From Halarcobacter sp. (GTDB taxonomy: Bacteria > Campylobacterota > Campylobacteria > Campylobacterales > Arcobacteraceae), in contig JAQYVX010000012.1 in the NCBI GenBank assembly GCA_030145305.1, forward strand, positions 45,520 through 109,519: a DNA stretch of 64,000 nucleotides. The letters run 5' to 3'. Shown in pieces: positions 24,945 through 34,048 of this stretch (positions within the stretch are counted from its first letter, which is position 1; every line of letters begins with the position of its first letter). Under the pieces are notes generated by a model. That model searched no databases, had not been told where the DNA came from, and was given only the letters and a program-made list of their open reading frames with translations. A program made the position numbers and the translations under genes.

Positions 24945-25612
24945 TTAAAATAAAAAATTTAACGAAAATATATGAAGTTAATAAAAACAATATAACAACC
25001 GCACTTAATAATATAAATTTAGAAATAAATGAAGGTGAACTAATAATATTAAAAGGTTCAAGTGGAAGTGGGAAAAGTACGATTTTATCAACACTAGCAG
25101 GTCTTAGTAAGCCTACTTCAGGCGAAGTTATTATAAATAATGAAAGAATCTCGAAACTACCTGACAATTTTGCTTCTATTTTTAGACGTGAACATATTGG
25201 TTTTATTTTTCAAAAATACAATTTGATTCCTAATATTTCTGTAAAAGAGAATATTTTGATTCCCTTAATTCCACAAAATCCTTCTAGCGAAGTTGCGGAA
25301 AAACTTTTAATAAATGTAATGAGAAAATTTAAAATTGAGCATAAAAAAGATGATATAGTCAAAAATCTTTCAGGAGGAGAGCAACAAAGAGTAGCAATCG
25401 CAAGAAGCCAAATAAATAACCCTAGTATTATAATAGCTGACGAGCCCACGGCAAACTTAGATAAAGAATTATCTATACATTTTATTGATATTTTAAGGGA
25501 GTTAAAACAAGCAGGGAAAACTATAATTGTAGCAACCCACGACCCACTATTTTTTGATTTAGATTTTACTGATAGATTAATTGAAGTTTCAAATGGAGAA
25601 CTTTTATTATGA
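24941..25612 (+). CDS. ABC transporter ATP-binding protein (LolD/MacB type)
   Basis: A 223-residue ATPase with Walker A GSSGSGKST near residues 38-46, a Q-loop FIFQKYNLIPNIS near 88-100, the signature LSGGEQQRVAIARS near 143-156, Walker B IIADEPTANLD near 163-173 and the switch His in ATHD near 198. The KYNLIP after the Q-loop is typical of the LolD/MacB/FtsE group, matching the FtsX-type permease encoded immediately upstream. It overlaps its neighbours by 4 bases on both sides, so it belongs to the NosL-ABC operon. Confidence 0.92.
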   Translation: MIKIKNLTKIYEVNKNNITTALNNINLEINEGELIILKGSSGSGKSTILSTLAGLSKPTSGEVIINNERISKLPDNFASIFRREHIGFIFQKYNLIPNISVKENILIPLIPQNPSSEVAEKLLINVMRKFKIEHKKDDIVKNLSGGEQQRVAIARSQINNPSIIIADEPTANLDKELSIHFIDILRELKQAGKTIIVATHDPLFFDLDFTDRLIEVSNGELLL

Positions 25613-26577
25613 TTTTATCTCCCGAAGTCTTAACAATTATTATTATAAATATAATATTTTTAGTTTTTGGAACCATTGCTTTTATTTTAAGTCTTAAAAT
25701 CTTTTTTAACTGGAATATTAATGCCACCTCAAAAAAACAATACAACTTAGAGAAACAAAGCTTTTTAACAGCAACCATTATAAAATATATACTTTTTATA
25801 AAAATACTACTTTTTATATTTTTTGTTTTTACTCTTGATAAAATATCTAATGTTTTAACAGGAGCCATGTGTGCAGCAGGAGTTATAGATGCAACTTCTT
25901 ATGGAATATATTTACTTCTTTTTAAATTAATAAATATCTATTTATTTGGCTTTTGGCTATTTATCCATAAATTTGATATGAATACAAAAGAGCTTAAATA
26001 TACAAAGCTAAAATTTGGTTTTTATCTATTTATTTTTATTTTATTTATAAGTGAAATTATCATTGAAATTACTATGTTTTCTTCAATAGATGTGGATAAA
26101 TTAGTTTCATGTTGTGGAACAATTTATTCAAATTCTAGTGAATCTTATATTTCTTCGATATTTACATTAAATCAAAGTCTAATTTTGATAGTCTTTTATT
26201 CTTTATTTGCACTTTTAATTTTGTTTTATTTTCTTAAAAATGATTATTTATATCTTATTGGAAACCTCTTGTTCTTAATAGCTTCAATTATAAGTCTAAT
26301 CATCTTTTTTGGAACCTATATTTATGAACTTCCAAGTCACCATTGCCCTTTTTGCATGCTTCAAAAAGAGTATTATTATATAGGTTATTTTGTATATCTA
26401 ACACTCTTCCTTGGTACATTCTATGGTTTTGCTATAGGTATTTCAAATATGCTTTCACAAGATAAACAAAAGATTAAAAGTTATTATAAAATATCCATGA
26501 CATTTATTATTATTTATACACTTTTAGTAAGCTATTTCCCACTTTTCTTTTATTTAAAAAATGGAGTATTTTTGTAA
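25609..26577 (+). CDS. Polytopic membrane protein with DsbB-like CPFC motif, unknown function
   Basis: A 322-residue protein with about eight membrane helices. Three cysteine sites stand out: MCAAG near residue 86, CCGTIYS near 166-172, and SHHCPFCMLQKEYYY near 243-257. The last, between two helices, resembles the CxxC loop of DsbB/BdbC thiol oxidoreductases or a His/Cys metal site. It closes the NosL-ABC operon, overlapping the ATPase by 4 bases. A thiol-redox or copper-passing role fits the neighbours but is inferred; no named family is assigned. Confidence 0.75.
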   Translation: MILSPEVLTIIIINIIFLVFGTIAFILSLKIFFNWNINATSKKQYNLEKQSFLTATIIKYILFIKILLFIFFVFTLDKISNVLTGAMCAAGVIDATSYGIYLLLFKLINIYLFGFWLFIHKFDMNTKELKYTKLKFGFYLFIFILFISEIIIEITMFSSIDVDKLVSCCGTIYSNSSESYISSIFTLNQSLILIVFYSLFALLILFYFLKNDYLYLIGNLLFLIASIISLIIFFGTYIYELPSHHCPFCMLQKEYYYIGYFVYLTLFLGTFYGFAIGISNMLSQDKQKIKSYYKISMTFIIIYTLLVSYFPLFFYLKNGVFL

Positions 26578-26600
26578 TATATTTTAAAAAACTTTTCCTA

Positions 26601-26614
26601 TTGACTTGCATCAA
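26601..26614 (+). promoter_or_regulatory. CRP/FNR-family (NnrR/DNR-like) box
   Basis: TTGACTTGCATCAA matches the FNR/DNR consensus TTGAT-N4-ATCAA at 9 of 10 fixed positions. Its centre lies 64 bases before the start of the DUF2249 gene, which leads a run of nitric-oxide genes. Regulators of this family activate denitrification genes in low oxygen or NO. The regulator itself is not in the window. Confidence 0.6.
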
Positions 26615-26671
26615 TGATTGAAATATTTAAAAGAGTTAAACTTCTGAAATATTAAATCAAAGGTTAGAATT

Positions 26672-26995
26672 ATGGAAAAAATAGAAGTCTTAGGTGCAAC
26701 AGTAGATTTTTTTAAATCAATAGAAGATGGCTTAACAACATATCAATTTGATACAAGTAAATGTGGACCACCAGATCCTATGGTAAATGCAATGGCTGGA
26801 TTACAACTATTAGATGACAATAGCCAATTAATCATGATAAATCATAAATCACCAGGTGGACTTTTTCCTAAAATTGGGGAAGAATTTTCTTATGTAGAAG
26901 AAATTACAGAAGATGGACAAGCAAAAGTCACTTTTTCTAAAAATTCAAATGTAAGTAACTCAACTGATTTTACTCAAAACACTTGTAACGGATAA
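26672..26995 (+). CDS. DUF2249-like small cytoplasmic protein of the NO cluster
   Basis: A 107-residue soluble protein. TYQFDTSKCGPPDPMVNAM near residues 23-41 and LIMINHKSPGGLFPKIGEEF near 53-72 resemble the DUF2249 fold (TusA-like), whose members accompany denitrification genes in many proteobacteria. It has two cysteines (Cys31 and the penultimate region NTCNG). It is the first gene after a CRP/FNR-type box and precedes the oxidase-subunit-I-like protein by 9 bases. The function is unknown; roles in metal or sulfur handling for NO reduction have been suggested for the family. Confidence 0.65.
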   Translation: MEKIEVLGATVDFFKSIEDGLTTYQFDTSKCGPPDPMVNAMAGLQLLDDNSQLIMINHKSPGGLFPKIGEEFSYVEEITEDGQAKVTFSKNSNVSNSTDFTQNTCNG

Positions 26996-27004
26996 TAAAA
27001 TATT

Positions 27005-28252
27005 ATGAATATTTCAACTGCCTTTGCACCTCCTTTTAAACTTATAGCTCCTTTTTTTATACTCGCAGGACTTGTTTTTGTAGCAAGTGTTGCTTTACTT
27101 TTTGGTTTTGAGGCAAAAGGTATTCATAACCTAGATGGTGCTGTATTATCATGGATTCATTTTTTTTTACTTGGCTTCGTAATGATGGTGATATTTGGAG
27201 CTATGGCACAATTAGTTCCCGTAGTTTTAGAAGTGGGTCATGTTGCGGTTGATTTATATTATGCTATATATCCTTTACTAATAATTGGTACAATTTTAAT
27301 GGCATTAGGCTTTTATGCCTTTCCTTTACTTTTGCCTTTTGGCGGGATTATTGCCTTTATTTCTTTTGGAATATTTTTAATTGAAACATTTTTAACAATT
27401 TTAAAAGTGAAAAAAATCAACTTTGTGATTATTACAGTTATTATTGCAAATCTATTTTTATTATTAGGCTTAATTGTTGGCATAATCATGGCTTTAGCTT
27501 ATGCAGGAATTTTGTCTGTTGACATATATTTATTGTTAAAAGTACATGTTTATTTAGTATTTTTTGGATATGTTGGCATCACTATTATGGGAATGAGTTT
27601 AATATTACTTCCTATGTTTTGGCTAAGTCATAACTTTACTTGGAATTATGTAAAAAGTGCTTTGATTGTCTTATCTCTTGGAATTGTAGTTGTTTGTATT
27701 TCAACTTTTTTTAATAATAAGATATTAGAAAATTTGGGATACCTTTTAACAATTTTATCATTCTTTTTATATTTTTATCAGATTTTCATAATTTATAAAA
27801 CTAGAGTAAGAGTAGAGATTGATATTTATTTTAAAAGTATGGTTTTTTCATATATTTGTTTAACTATTGCTTTAATACTCGGAATTTGTTATCTTTTTTC
27901 TCCAAGTCAAGAACTACTTTTAACATTTTCATGGCTTATATTTGCAGGGTATATTACTTTTATAATAAGTGGGCATTTATATAAAATTGTTCCATTTTTA
28001 GTTTGGTATGAAAGGTTTTCACCTTATGTAGGGAAAAGAAAAGTTCCTATGTTAGCTGATTTAATTCCACATAAAAGTTCAAAGTTTCAGTTTTTATTAA
28101 GCGCAACAGGAGTTGTAATTGTGGCAATTGGCTTATACAGTGGTATTGATAATATTTATAAAAGTGGTGTAAGTATTTTATTTGTTGGTTCAATATTTTT
28201 ATTAAAAGATATATTATTTATGATTAAGTTTAAGGAAGAAAAAAATGTATAG
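27005..28252 (+). CDS. Haem-copper-oxidase subunit I-like / NnrS-like membrane protein
   Basis: A 415-residue protein with about 12 membrane helices. Helix 2 has SWIHFFLLGFVMMVIFGAMA near 45-64, helix 6 KVHVYLVFFGYVGITIMGM near 181-199, and near 320 comes SGHLYKIVPFLVWYERFS. Conserved His residues on helices recall haem ligands of NorB/CcoN and NnrS, but the protein is shorter than NorB and lacks its active-site HH pair. It sits between DUF2249 and MIP18-type genes in the nitric-oxide cluster. I read it as a haem-binding accessory or NO-resistance membrane protein; some databases give such proteins unrelated peptidase names. Confidence 0.6.
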   Translation: MNISTAFAPPFKLIAPFFILAGLVFVASVALLFGFEAKGIHNLDGAVLSWIHFFLLGFVMMVIFGAMAQLVPVVLEVGHVAVDLYYAIYPLLIIGTILMALGFYAFPLLLPFGGIIAFISFGIFLIETFLTILKVKKINFVIITVIIANLFLLLGLIVGIIMALAYAGILSVDIYLLLKVHVYLVFFGYVGITIMGMSLILLPMFWLSHNFTWNYVKSALIVLSLGIVVVCISTFFNNKILENLGYLLTILSFFLYFYQIFIIYKTRVRVEIDIYFKSMVFSYICLTIALILGICYLFSPSQELLLTFSWLIFAGYITFIISGHLYKIVPFLVWYERFSPYVGKRKVPMLADLIPHKSSKFQFLLSATGVVIVAIGLYSGIDNIYKSGVSILFVGSIFLLKDILFMIKFKEEKNV

Positions 28253-28550
28253 TAAAGAAGAAATTTTCAAAGCTGTTTCGACAGTTAATGACCCAGAAGT
28301 TGGATTTAATCTTGTAGAAATGGGACTTATTTATGATGCAATTTGTAATGAAGAGATGAAAGTAAAAGTTACTATGACACTTAGTACAAAAGCTTGTCCA
28401 CTTCACCAAATGATTGTGCAATGGGTAGAAGAAGCTGTATTAAGAGAACTTCCTCTTGTAGAAGAAGCTAGTGTAGAAGTTGTATGGGAACCTGTTTGGA
28501 ATATCACTATGGCTGATGATAATGTAAAAGCTAAACTTGGTGGAATGTAA
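28245..28550 (+). CDS. MIP18/PaaD-type metal-sulfur cluster assembly factor
   Basis: A 101-residue DUF59/MIP18 protein: KAVSTVNDPEVGFNLVEMGL near residues 6-25 is the family hallmark, followed by MTLSTKACPLHQMI near 44-57 with the conserved cysteine. Relatives (PaaD, SufT, CIA2) help insert Fe-S clusters or other metal centres. The ATG lies inside the end of the oxidase-like gene (8-base overlap), so the products are probably made together. It may serve metal-centre assembly for NO reductase or its partners. Confidence 0.85.
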   Translation: MYSKEEIFKAVSTVNDPEVGFNLVEMGLIYDAICNEEMKVKVTMTLSTKACPLHQMIVQWVEEAVLRELPLVEEASVEVVWEPVWNITMADDNVKAKLGGM

Positions 28551-28553
28551 TTT

Positions 28554-28970
28554 ATGTTTTATATCATCATAAAACTTATTCACCTTTTTTCAGTCCTTAT
28601 TTATGGTGGTTTTTTATTTACTGATAATCTAATTTTAATGAGAATGAAAAAATCTTTAAGTGAAGAAAAATACAATGAAGTAAGAGGACATTTTGCAAAA
28701 TTTACTAAAGCTTTAGTTCCAAAAGCTTTAATTTTTGCTGTTGCTTCTGGATTATATTTATTTTATGTAAGTTTTGGTTCAATCGAAAATGGATTTTCAA
28801 ACTTTCAGATTCTTTTATCTATAAAGGCATTTTTAGCTTCTTGGTTAGGATTAAGAGGAGTTTTACAAGTATTCTTTGGGATTCAACCTTTTGTTTTTAA
28901 AGGGCATTTATTACCTTTTGTTTTAGTAATTATTATTGTGTTTTTATCACAAATAATGTATAGTTTCTAA
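28554..28970 (+). CDS. Small four-helix membrane protein (CopD/DUF2269-like)
   Basis: A 138-residue protein with four predicted membrane helices (about 3-22, 52-74, 80-103 and 112-135). The first helix is preceded by IIKLIHLFSVLIYGG, with His-9-like placement seen in CopD and related haem or copper membrane proteins. A second His lies near 118 (KGHLLPF). It begins three bases after the MIP18 gene and precedes norE by 24 bases. The product is not identified further; its place in the NO cluster suggests a role in that membrane system. Confidence 0.6.
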   Translation: MFYIIIKLIHLFSVLIYGGFLFTDNLILMRMKKSLSEEKYNEVRGHFAKFTKALVPKALIFAVASGLYLFYVSFGSIENGFSNFQILLSIKAFLASWLGLRGVLQVFFGIQPFVFKGHLLPFVLVIIIVFLSQIMYSF

Positions 28971-28994
28971 CGTTTATTTAAAAATAATAAGTTT

Positions 28995-29576
28995 ATGCAA
29001 AATATTATAAAAAAATATCCTCCTGGAGATTTTGCTATTTGGATTATTATTTATATAGAACTAATCACTTTTGCAGCACTATTTTTAGGTTATGCATACT
29101 CTAGAAGATTAGATCTTGAGCTTTTTAATAAATCACAACTTTTACTTGAACAAAATTTAGGTTTTATAAATACAATTGCTTTAATTACAAGTAGTTATTT
29201 TCTAGTTAAAGCAATAGAAATTATAAAAAAAGATGAAAAAACTAATACTTTTTTTCTAGCTTCAAATTATATTTTAGGAGCCATTGGTTTAGGAACTATA
29301 TTTTTAGTTTTAAAAATCTTTGAATTTTCTCATAAATATGAGCAAGGAATAAATCTAAGTACAAATACTTTTTTTATGTTCTATTTTCTTTTAACAATAT
29401 TTCATTTTATGCATGTTTTATTAGGTGTAATTATTCTTTTTAACCTTTATAAAAAGACAAAAATTGGTGACTATACAAAATCAAATCATCTTGGCTTAGA
29501 AACTGGTGCTTCATATTGGCATATGGTTGATTTATTATGGATAATTTTATTTCCATTAATTTATATAATGAGATAA
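28995..29576 (+). CDS. norE: NorE-like cytochrome c oxidase subunit III family protein
   Basis: A 193-residue, five-helix protein of the oxidase subunit III family. IWIIIYIELITFAALFLGYAY near residues 16-36, EQGINLSTNTFFMFYFLLTIFH around 115-137, HFMHVLLGVIILF near 136-148 and SYWHMVDLLWIILFPLIY near 173-190 are the family's conserved segments. Without subunit I and II genes of a true oxidase nearby, but with norCBDQ following, it is the NorE accessory. NorE is reported to raise NO reductase activity. It is followed one base later by a NorF-type protein. Confidence 0.82.
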   Translation: MQNIIKKYPPGDFAIWIIIYIELITFAALFLGYAYSRRLDLELFNKSQLLLEQNLGFINTIALITSSYFLVKAIEIIKKDEKTNTFFLASNYILGAIGLGTIFLVLKIFEFSHKYEQGINLSTNTFFMFYFLLTIFHFMHVLLGVIILFNLYKKTKIGDYTKSNHLGLETGASYWHMVDLLWIILFPLIYIMR

Positions 29577-29577
29577 A

Positions 29578-29841
29578 ATGAATAAATCTACAGCTATTTA
29601 TATCAGTCTTCTTTTTCTAACAAGCCTTACATATTTTTTAGGACAAAGTGAAACTTTTACTTTGCCCTTTATTATTCTTGTGCTTATTACTACTTTTGTA
29701 AAAGGCCAGCTTATTATTGATTATTTTATGGAATTGAGAAATGTCACTTTAAAATATAGATTATTTGTATCTATTTGGTTATTTCTAGTAATATCTTTAA
29801 TTGGAATATCTTATTTTTTTCCTATTTTACCATCAGCTTAA
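29578..29841 (+). CDS. norF: NorF-like subunit IV family membrane protein
   Basis: An 87-residue protein with three predicted membrane helices. FIILVLITTFVKGQLIIDYFMEL near 31-53 resembles the prokaryotic cytochrome oxidase subunit IV family, which includes NorF. It directly follows norE, the common norEF order. It converges on the Rrf2 regulator gene; a short GTAAAA/TTTTAC hairpin (29843-29859) in the 14-base gap may end either transcript weakly. NorF has no known catalytic part and probably helps assembly or stability of the NO reductase. Confidence 0.75.
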   Translation: MNKSTAIYISLLFLTSLTYFLGQSETFTLPFIILVLITTFVKGQLIIDYFMELRNVTLKYRLFVSIWLFLVISLIGISYFFPILPSA

Positions 29842-29855
29842 AGTAAAACAAGATT

Positions 29856-30269
29856 TTACATTTTGAAGTCTTGTCCTTCTAGTTTGTCTAAAGTAGTATC
29901 TTTATACATTTTACGAATTAAATCTCTAGGTTCAATCCACTGGTCATGTAAAGCACATTTATTATTTCCATCACATTCCCCTATTCCTAAAACACATTTT
30001 GTGTCATCCTCTAATTCTCTAAAACTTCCTAAAATATCATAAATACTAATTTGTTGAGCAGGACGTGCTAATTTATAACCACCTTCTCTTCCTTTTATTG
30101 AATCTACAAAATCTGATTTTACAAGTTCTGTCATTATTTTAGTTAAAAATTTATATGGAATATTCAAAGTTTCTGATAACTCTTTTGCAGGATATAATCT
30201 AGAAGTACCATATTTAGCTATATAGCTTAGTATTCTAATTGCATATTGAGTTGTATTATGTAATTGCAT
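29856..30269 (-). CDS. Rrf2-family regulator, NsrR-like
   Basis: A 137-residue Rrf2 protein: an N-terminal winged helix (residues 1-75, with TQYAIRILSYIAKYG and KGREGGYKLARP near 60-71) and the three-cysteine [2Fe-2S]/[4Fe-4S] loop CVLGIGECDGNNKCALH near 92-108. The spacing matches the NO sensor NsrR more than IscR. It is divergent from norC, and two identical 26-base sequences containing the inverted repeat CTAC-N6-GTAG lie between them. It most likely represses norCBDQ until NO destroys the cluster. The name nsrR is not assigned because the ligand is inferred. Confidence 0.85.
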   Translation of the reverse strand: MQLHNTTQYAIRILSYIAKYGTSRLYPAKELSETLNIPYKFLTKIMTELVKSDFVDSIKGREGGYKLARPAQQISIYDILGSFRELEDDTKCVLGIGECDGNNKCALHDQWIEPRDLIRKMYKDTTLDKLEGQDFKM

Positions 30270-30320
30270 TTATTTCCTTTTTGTAATTATATCTAAAGAA
30301 ATTTTAACTAGTTAATTTTT

Positions 30321-30346
30321 ATATACTACTTAAAGGTAGAATTAAA
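30321..30346. repeat. Direct repeat copy 1, candidate Rrf2 operator
   Basis: This 26-base sequence recurs without change at 30368-30393 (47 bases start to start). Each copy holds CTACTTAAAGGTAG, an inverted repeat CTAC-N6-GTAG. Copy 1 lies 52 bases upstream of the Rrf2 start and 61 bases upstream of norC, suiting control of both genes. Confidence 0.7.
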
Positions 30347-30367
30347 GTTTTCTTTGTTAATATTCCA

Positions 30368-30393
30368 ATATACTACTTAAAGGTAGAATTAAA
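30368..30393. repeat. Direct repeat copy 2, candidate Rrf2 operator next to norC
   Basis: Exact second copy of the 26-base repeat, ending 13 bases before the norC ATG and touching its ribosome site (AAGGAG, 30397-30402). A protein bound here would block both transcription and early elongation of norCBDQ. Confidence 0.7.
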
Positions 30394-30406
30394 TGAAGGA
30401 GTTAGA

Positions 30407-30853
30407 ATGACAGAACGAATAACAAAAAATATGGCTAGAAACATCTATTTTGGTGGAAGCCTTTTTGCTATTTTAGTATTTGCTGGATTGACATTTGATA
30501 CAGTTCAACAAGTTCCTAAATTATCTAATGCACAGAATATTACAACATCTGTTGCACATGGAAAACATTTATGGGAAGTTAATAATTGTGTTGGTTGCCA
30601 CACAATTATGGGGGAAGGAGCATATTATGCACCTGAATTAGGAAATGTATTTAATAGAAGGGGTGCTTCAGATGAAGCAACTTTTAAAGCTTATATGCAA
30701 GGTTGGATGGCTGTGCAACCTTTAAATGAGCCAAATAGAAGAAAAATGCCACAATTTAATCTAAGCGCCGAAGATGTCGATAGTATTGCAGACTTCTTAA
30801 TTTGGACATCAAAGATTGATGATAATGAATGGCCACCAAATATTGAAGGATAG
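30407..30853 (+). CDS. norC: Nitric oxide reductase subunit C (cytochrome c)
   Basis: A 148-residue membrane-anchored cytochrome c with an uncleaved N-terminal helix (about residues 13-31). One haem c site follows, NNCVGCHTIMGEGAYYAP near 60-77, with axial Met expected in RRKMPQFNLS near 118-127. Together with NorB it forms the cytochrome-c-dependent NO reductase (2 NO to N2O) in the inner membrane, haem facing the periplasm. The GAYYAPELGNV block after the haem is diagnostic of NorC. It is the first gene of norCBDQ, downstream of the duplicated candidate operator. Confidence 0.95.
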   Translation: MTERITKNMARNIYFGGSLFAILVFAGLTFDTVQQVPKLSNAQNITTSVAHGKHLWEVNNCVGCHTIMGEGAYYAPELGNVFNRRGASDEATFKAYMQGWMAVQPLNEPNRRKMPQFNLSAEDVDSIADFLIWTSKIDDNEWPPNIEG

Positions 30854-32239
<1,386 letters not shown>

Positions 32240-32242
32240 ATA

Positions 32243-34033
32243 ATGTTAGAGTGGGAAGAAGATATTGGAAAAGCTTGGGACAAATACTTAAGTAAAAAAA
32301 CCATTATTTCAAATAAAGAAGCAGAAGTTTCTTTTGTTGACCACTCAAAATCTTTTAAAATCTTTTATCACCTTTTAGGAGGTGATAAAGGCAAAGAATT
32401 AAAAATAACTGATAAAAGAAGTATTAAAAAATCAAGAACATTTTTACAAAAAATTTCAGGATATGGAAAATCTTTTTTTCTTACTTGGCAAGATGAAAAT
32501 GCTGTTTATCTTCCTCCTAAATTAGATATTTTACCTAGTATTGAACAAAATAAAATGCTCTATTTTTGGCTAATTGCTTTAAGTGCGAAAGTAAATGTTA
32601 ATCAATCAAATATTATAAAAGAGAATCAAAAAGTCTCGAAGTATCTTTGCGATAAATATACTGGATTTCAAATATTTTATAATGAAACAAATAAGTATCT
32701 TATCTCAAAAATACCTGAACTCTCTTATGTAAATGAAACAAAAAAAGAGAGTTTATCCAAGAATATTAAAGAAGAAAAATACCCTTTTATTATGTGGGTA
32801 TATCCATCTTTAAACAAAAATGAAGCCCTTATAACTTCTAATGATGAGGAAGAAGAAAAAGAAGAAGAGAGAAAAAAAGAAAAAGTTGAATCTTTAAATA
32901 TGAAGAAAAAGGCCAATCAAATTAATGATAAAAAAGAAACTGATGGTTTTATGGCTTTTATTCCAGAAGGTTTAATGAGTCTTTTAGAACAAGTAAATGT
33001 AGATCGGGCTGAAGATGATAGTTTTGATGAAGATGCTTTATATAATGCTGAAGATTTAGATGAAATTACATTAGGACAAAAAAAAGCAAATCTAAATGCT
33101 AGAGTTAAAATGGATTTGGATTTAAAACCTGATATGAGAGAAGAGTATCCACTTGGGAAAGGTTATTATATTGATGAATGGGATTATACAAAAAAGAAGT
33201 ATTTAAAAGACTATGTTCGTATAAAACCTATTATTACTACAAATATAGAGCCAATAAAATTGCCAAAAAGATTAGAAAAAACTGTTAAAAAAATTCAATC
33301 TGAACTTGATTTATTAGAGATTGATAGATTTAAAAGTAATAGACTTCCTTATGGAGATGAAATTTGCTTGGATACTTGGATAGATTATAAAGGCCATCAA
33401 AACAAATCACTTCACCATCAAAAATTTTATGAAAATTTTGAGAAAAAAACTAGGGATATGTCAACTCTTATCTTAGCTGATATTTCACTTTCAACTGAAG
33501 CTGGAATTACTCAAGAAATTCGAGTAATTGATATGATTAAAGATGGATTAATGGTATTTTCACAAGCTTTAGAGAAACTTGAAGATAAATTTGCTATTTA
33601 TGCTTTCTCTTCAAATAAAAATACTAATGTAAGATTTCATATTATTAAGAATTTTAAAGAAAAATATTCTGATTTAATTCGAGGTCGAATCGATTCTATT
33701 AAGCCTGGATATTATACAAGATTAGGTGCAGCAATTAGAGAATCTACAAAAATACTAAATAAACAAAGTAGCCAAAATAAACTATTACTTATAATTAGTG
33801 ACGGAAAACCAAATGATGTGGATAGATATGATGGAAGATATGGAATTGAAGATACAAAAAAAGCAATTGAAGAAGTAAAACAAAAAGGTATTACTCCTTT
33901 TTGTATAACAATAGATATTGAAGCAAAAGATTATTTATCATATTTATTTGGGAAAAATGGTTATGCAGTAGTAAGAGATAGTAAAAAACTACCAAAAATA
34001 ATGCCAGAAGTATATATTAATTTAACAAAATAA
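32243..34033 (+). CDS. norD: NorD-type von Willebrand factor A protein
   Basis: A 596-residue cytoplasmic protein. The C-terminal third is a VWA domain: LILADISLSTEAG near residues 411-423 contains a MIDAS-like DxSxS, and LIISDGKPNDVDRYDGRYG near 515-533 is the NorD hallmark. The middle has a charged, low-complexity tract (EEEEKEEERKKEK near 205-217). With the neighbouring NorQ AAA+ ATPase it forms the MoxR-VWA pair needed to insert the non-haem iron or otherwise activate NO reductase. It lies 3 bases after norB. Confidence 0.92.
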   Translation: MLEWEEDIGKAWDKYLSKKTIISNKEAEVSFVDHSKSFKIFYHLLGGDKGKELKITDKRSIKKSRTFLQKISGYGKSFFLTWQDENAVYLPPKLDILPSIEQNKMLYFWLIALSAKVNVNQSNIIKENQKVSKYLCDKYTGFQIFYNETNKYLISKIPELSYVNETKKESLSKNIKEEKYPFIMWVYPSLNKNEALITSNDEEEEKEEERKKEKVESLNMKKKANQINDKKETDGFMAFIPEGLMSLLEQVNVDRAEDDSFDEDALYNAEDLDEITLGQKKANLNARVKMDLDLKPDMREEYPLGKGYYIDEWDYTKKKYLKDYVRIKPIITTNIEPIKLPKRLEKTVKKIQSELDLLEIDRFKSNRLPYGDEICLDTWIDYKGHQNKSLHHQKFYENFEKKTRDMSTLILADISLSTEAGITQEIRVIDMIKDGLMVFSQALEKLEDKFAIYAFSSNKNTNVRFHIIKNFKEKYSDLIRGRIDSIKPGYYTRLGAAIRESTKILNKQSSQNKLLLIISDGKPNDVDRYDGRYGIEDTKKAIEEVKQKGITPFCITIDIEAKDYLSYLFGKNGYAVVRDSKKLPKIMPEVYINLTK

Positions 34034-34048
34034 AAAAGGAAAATTATA

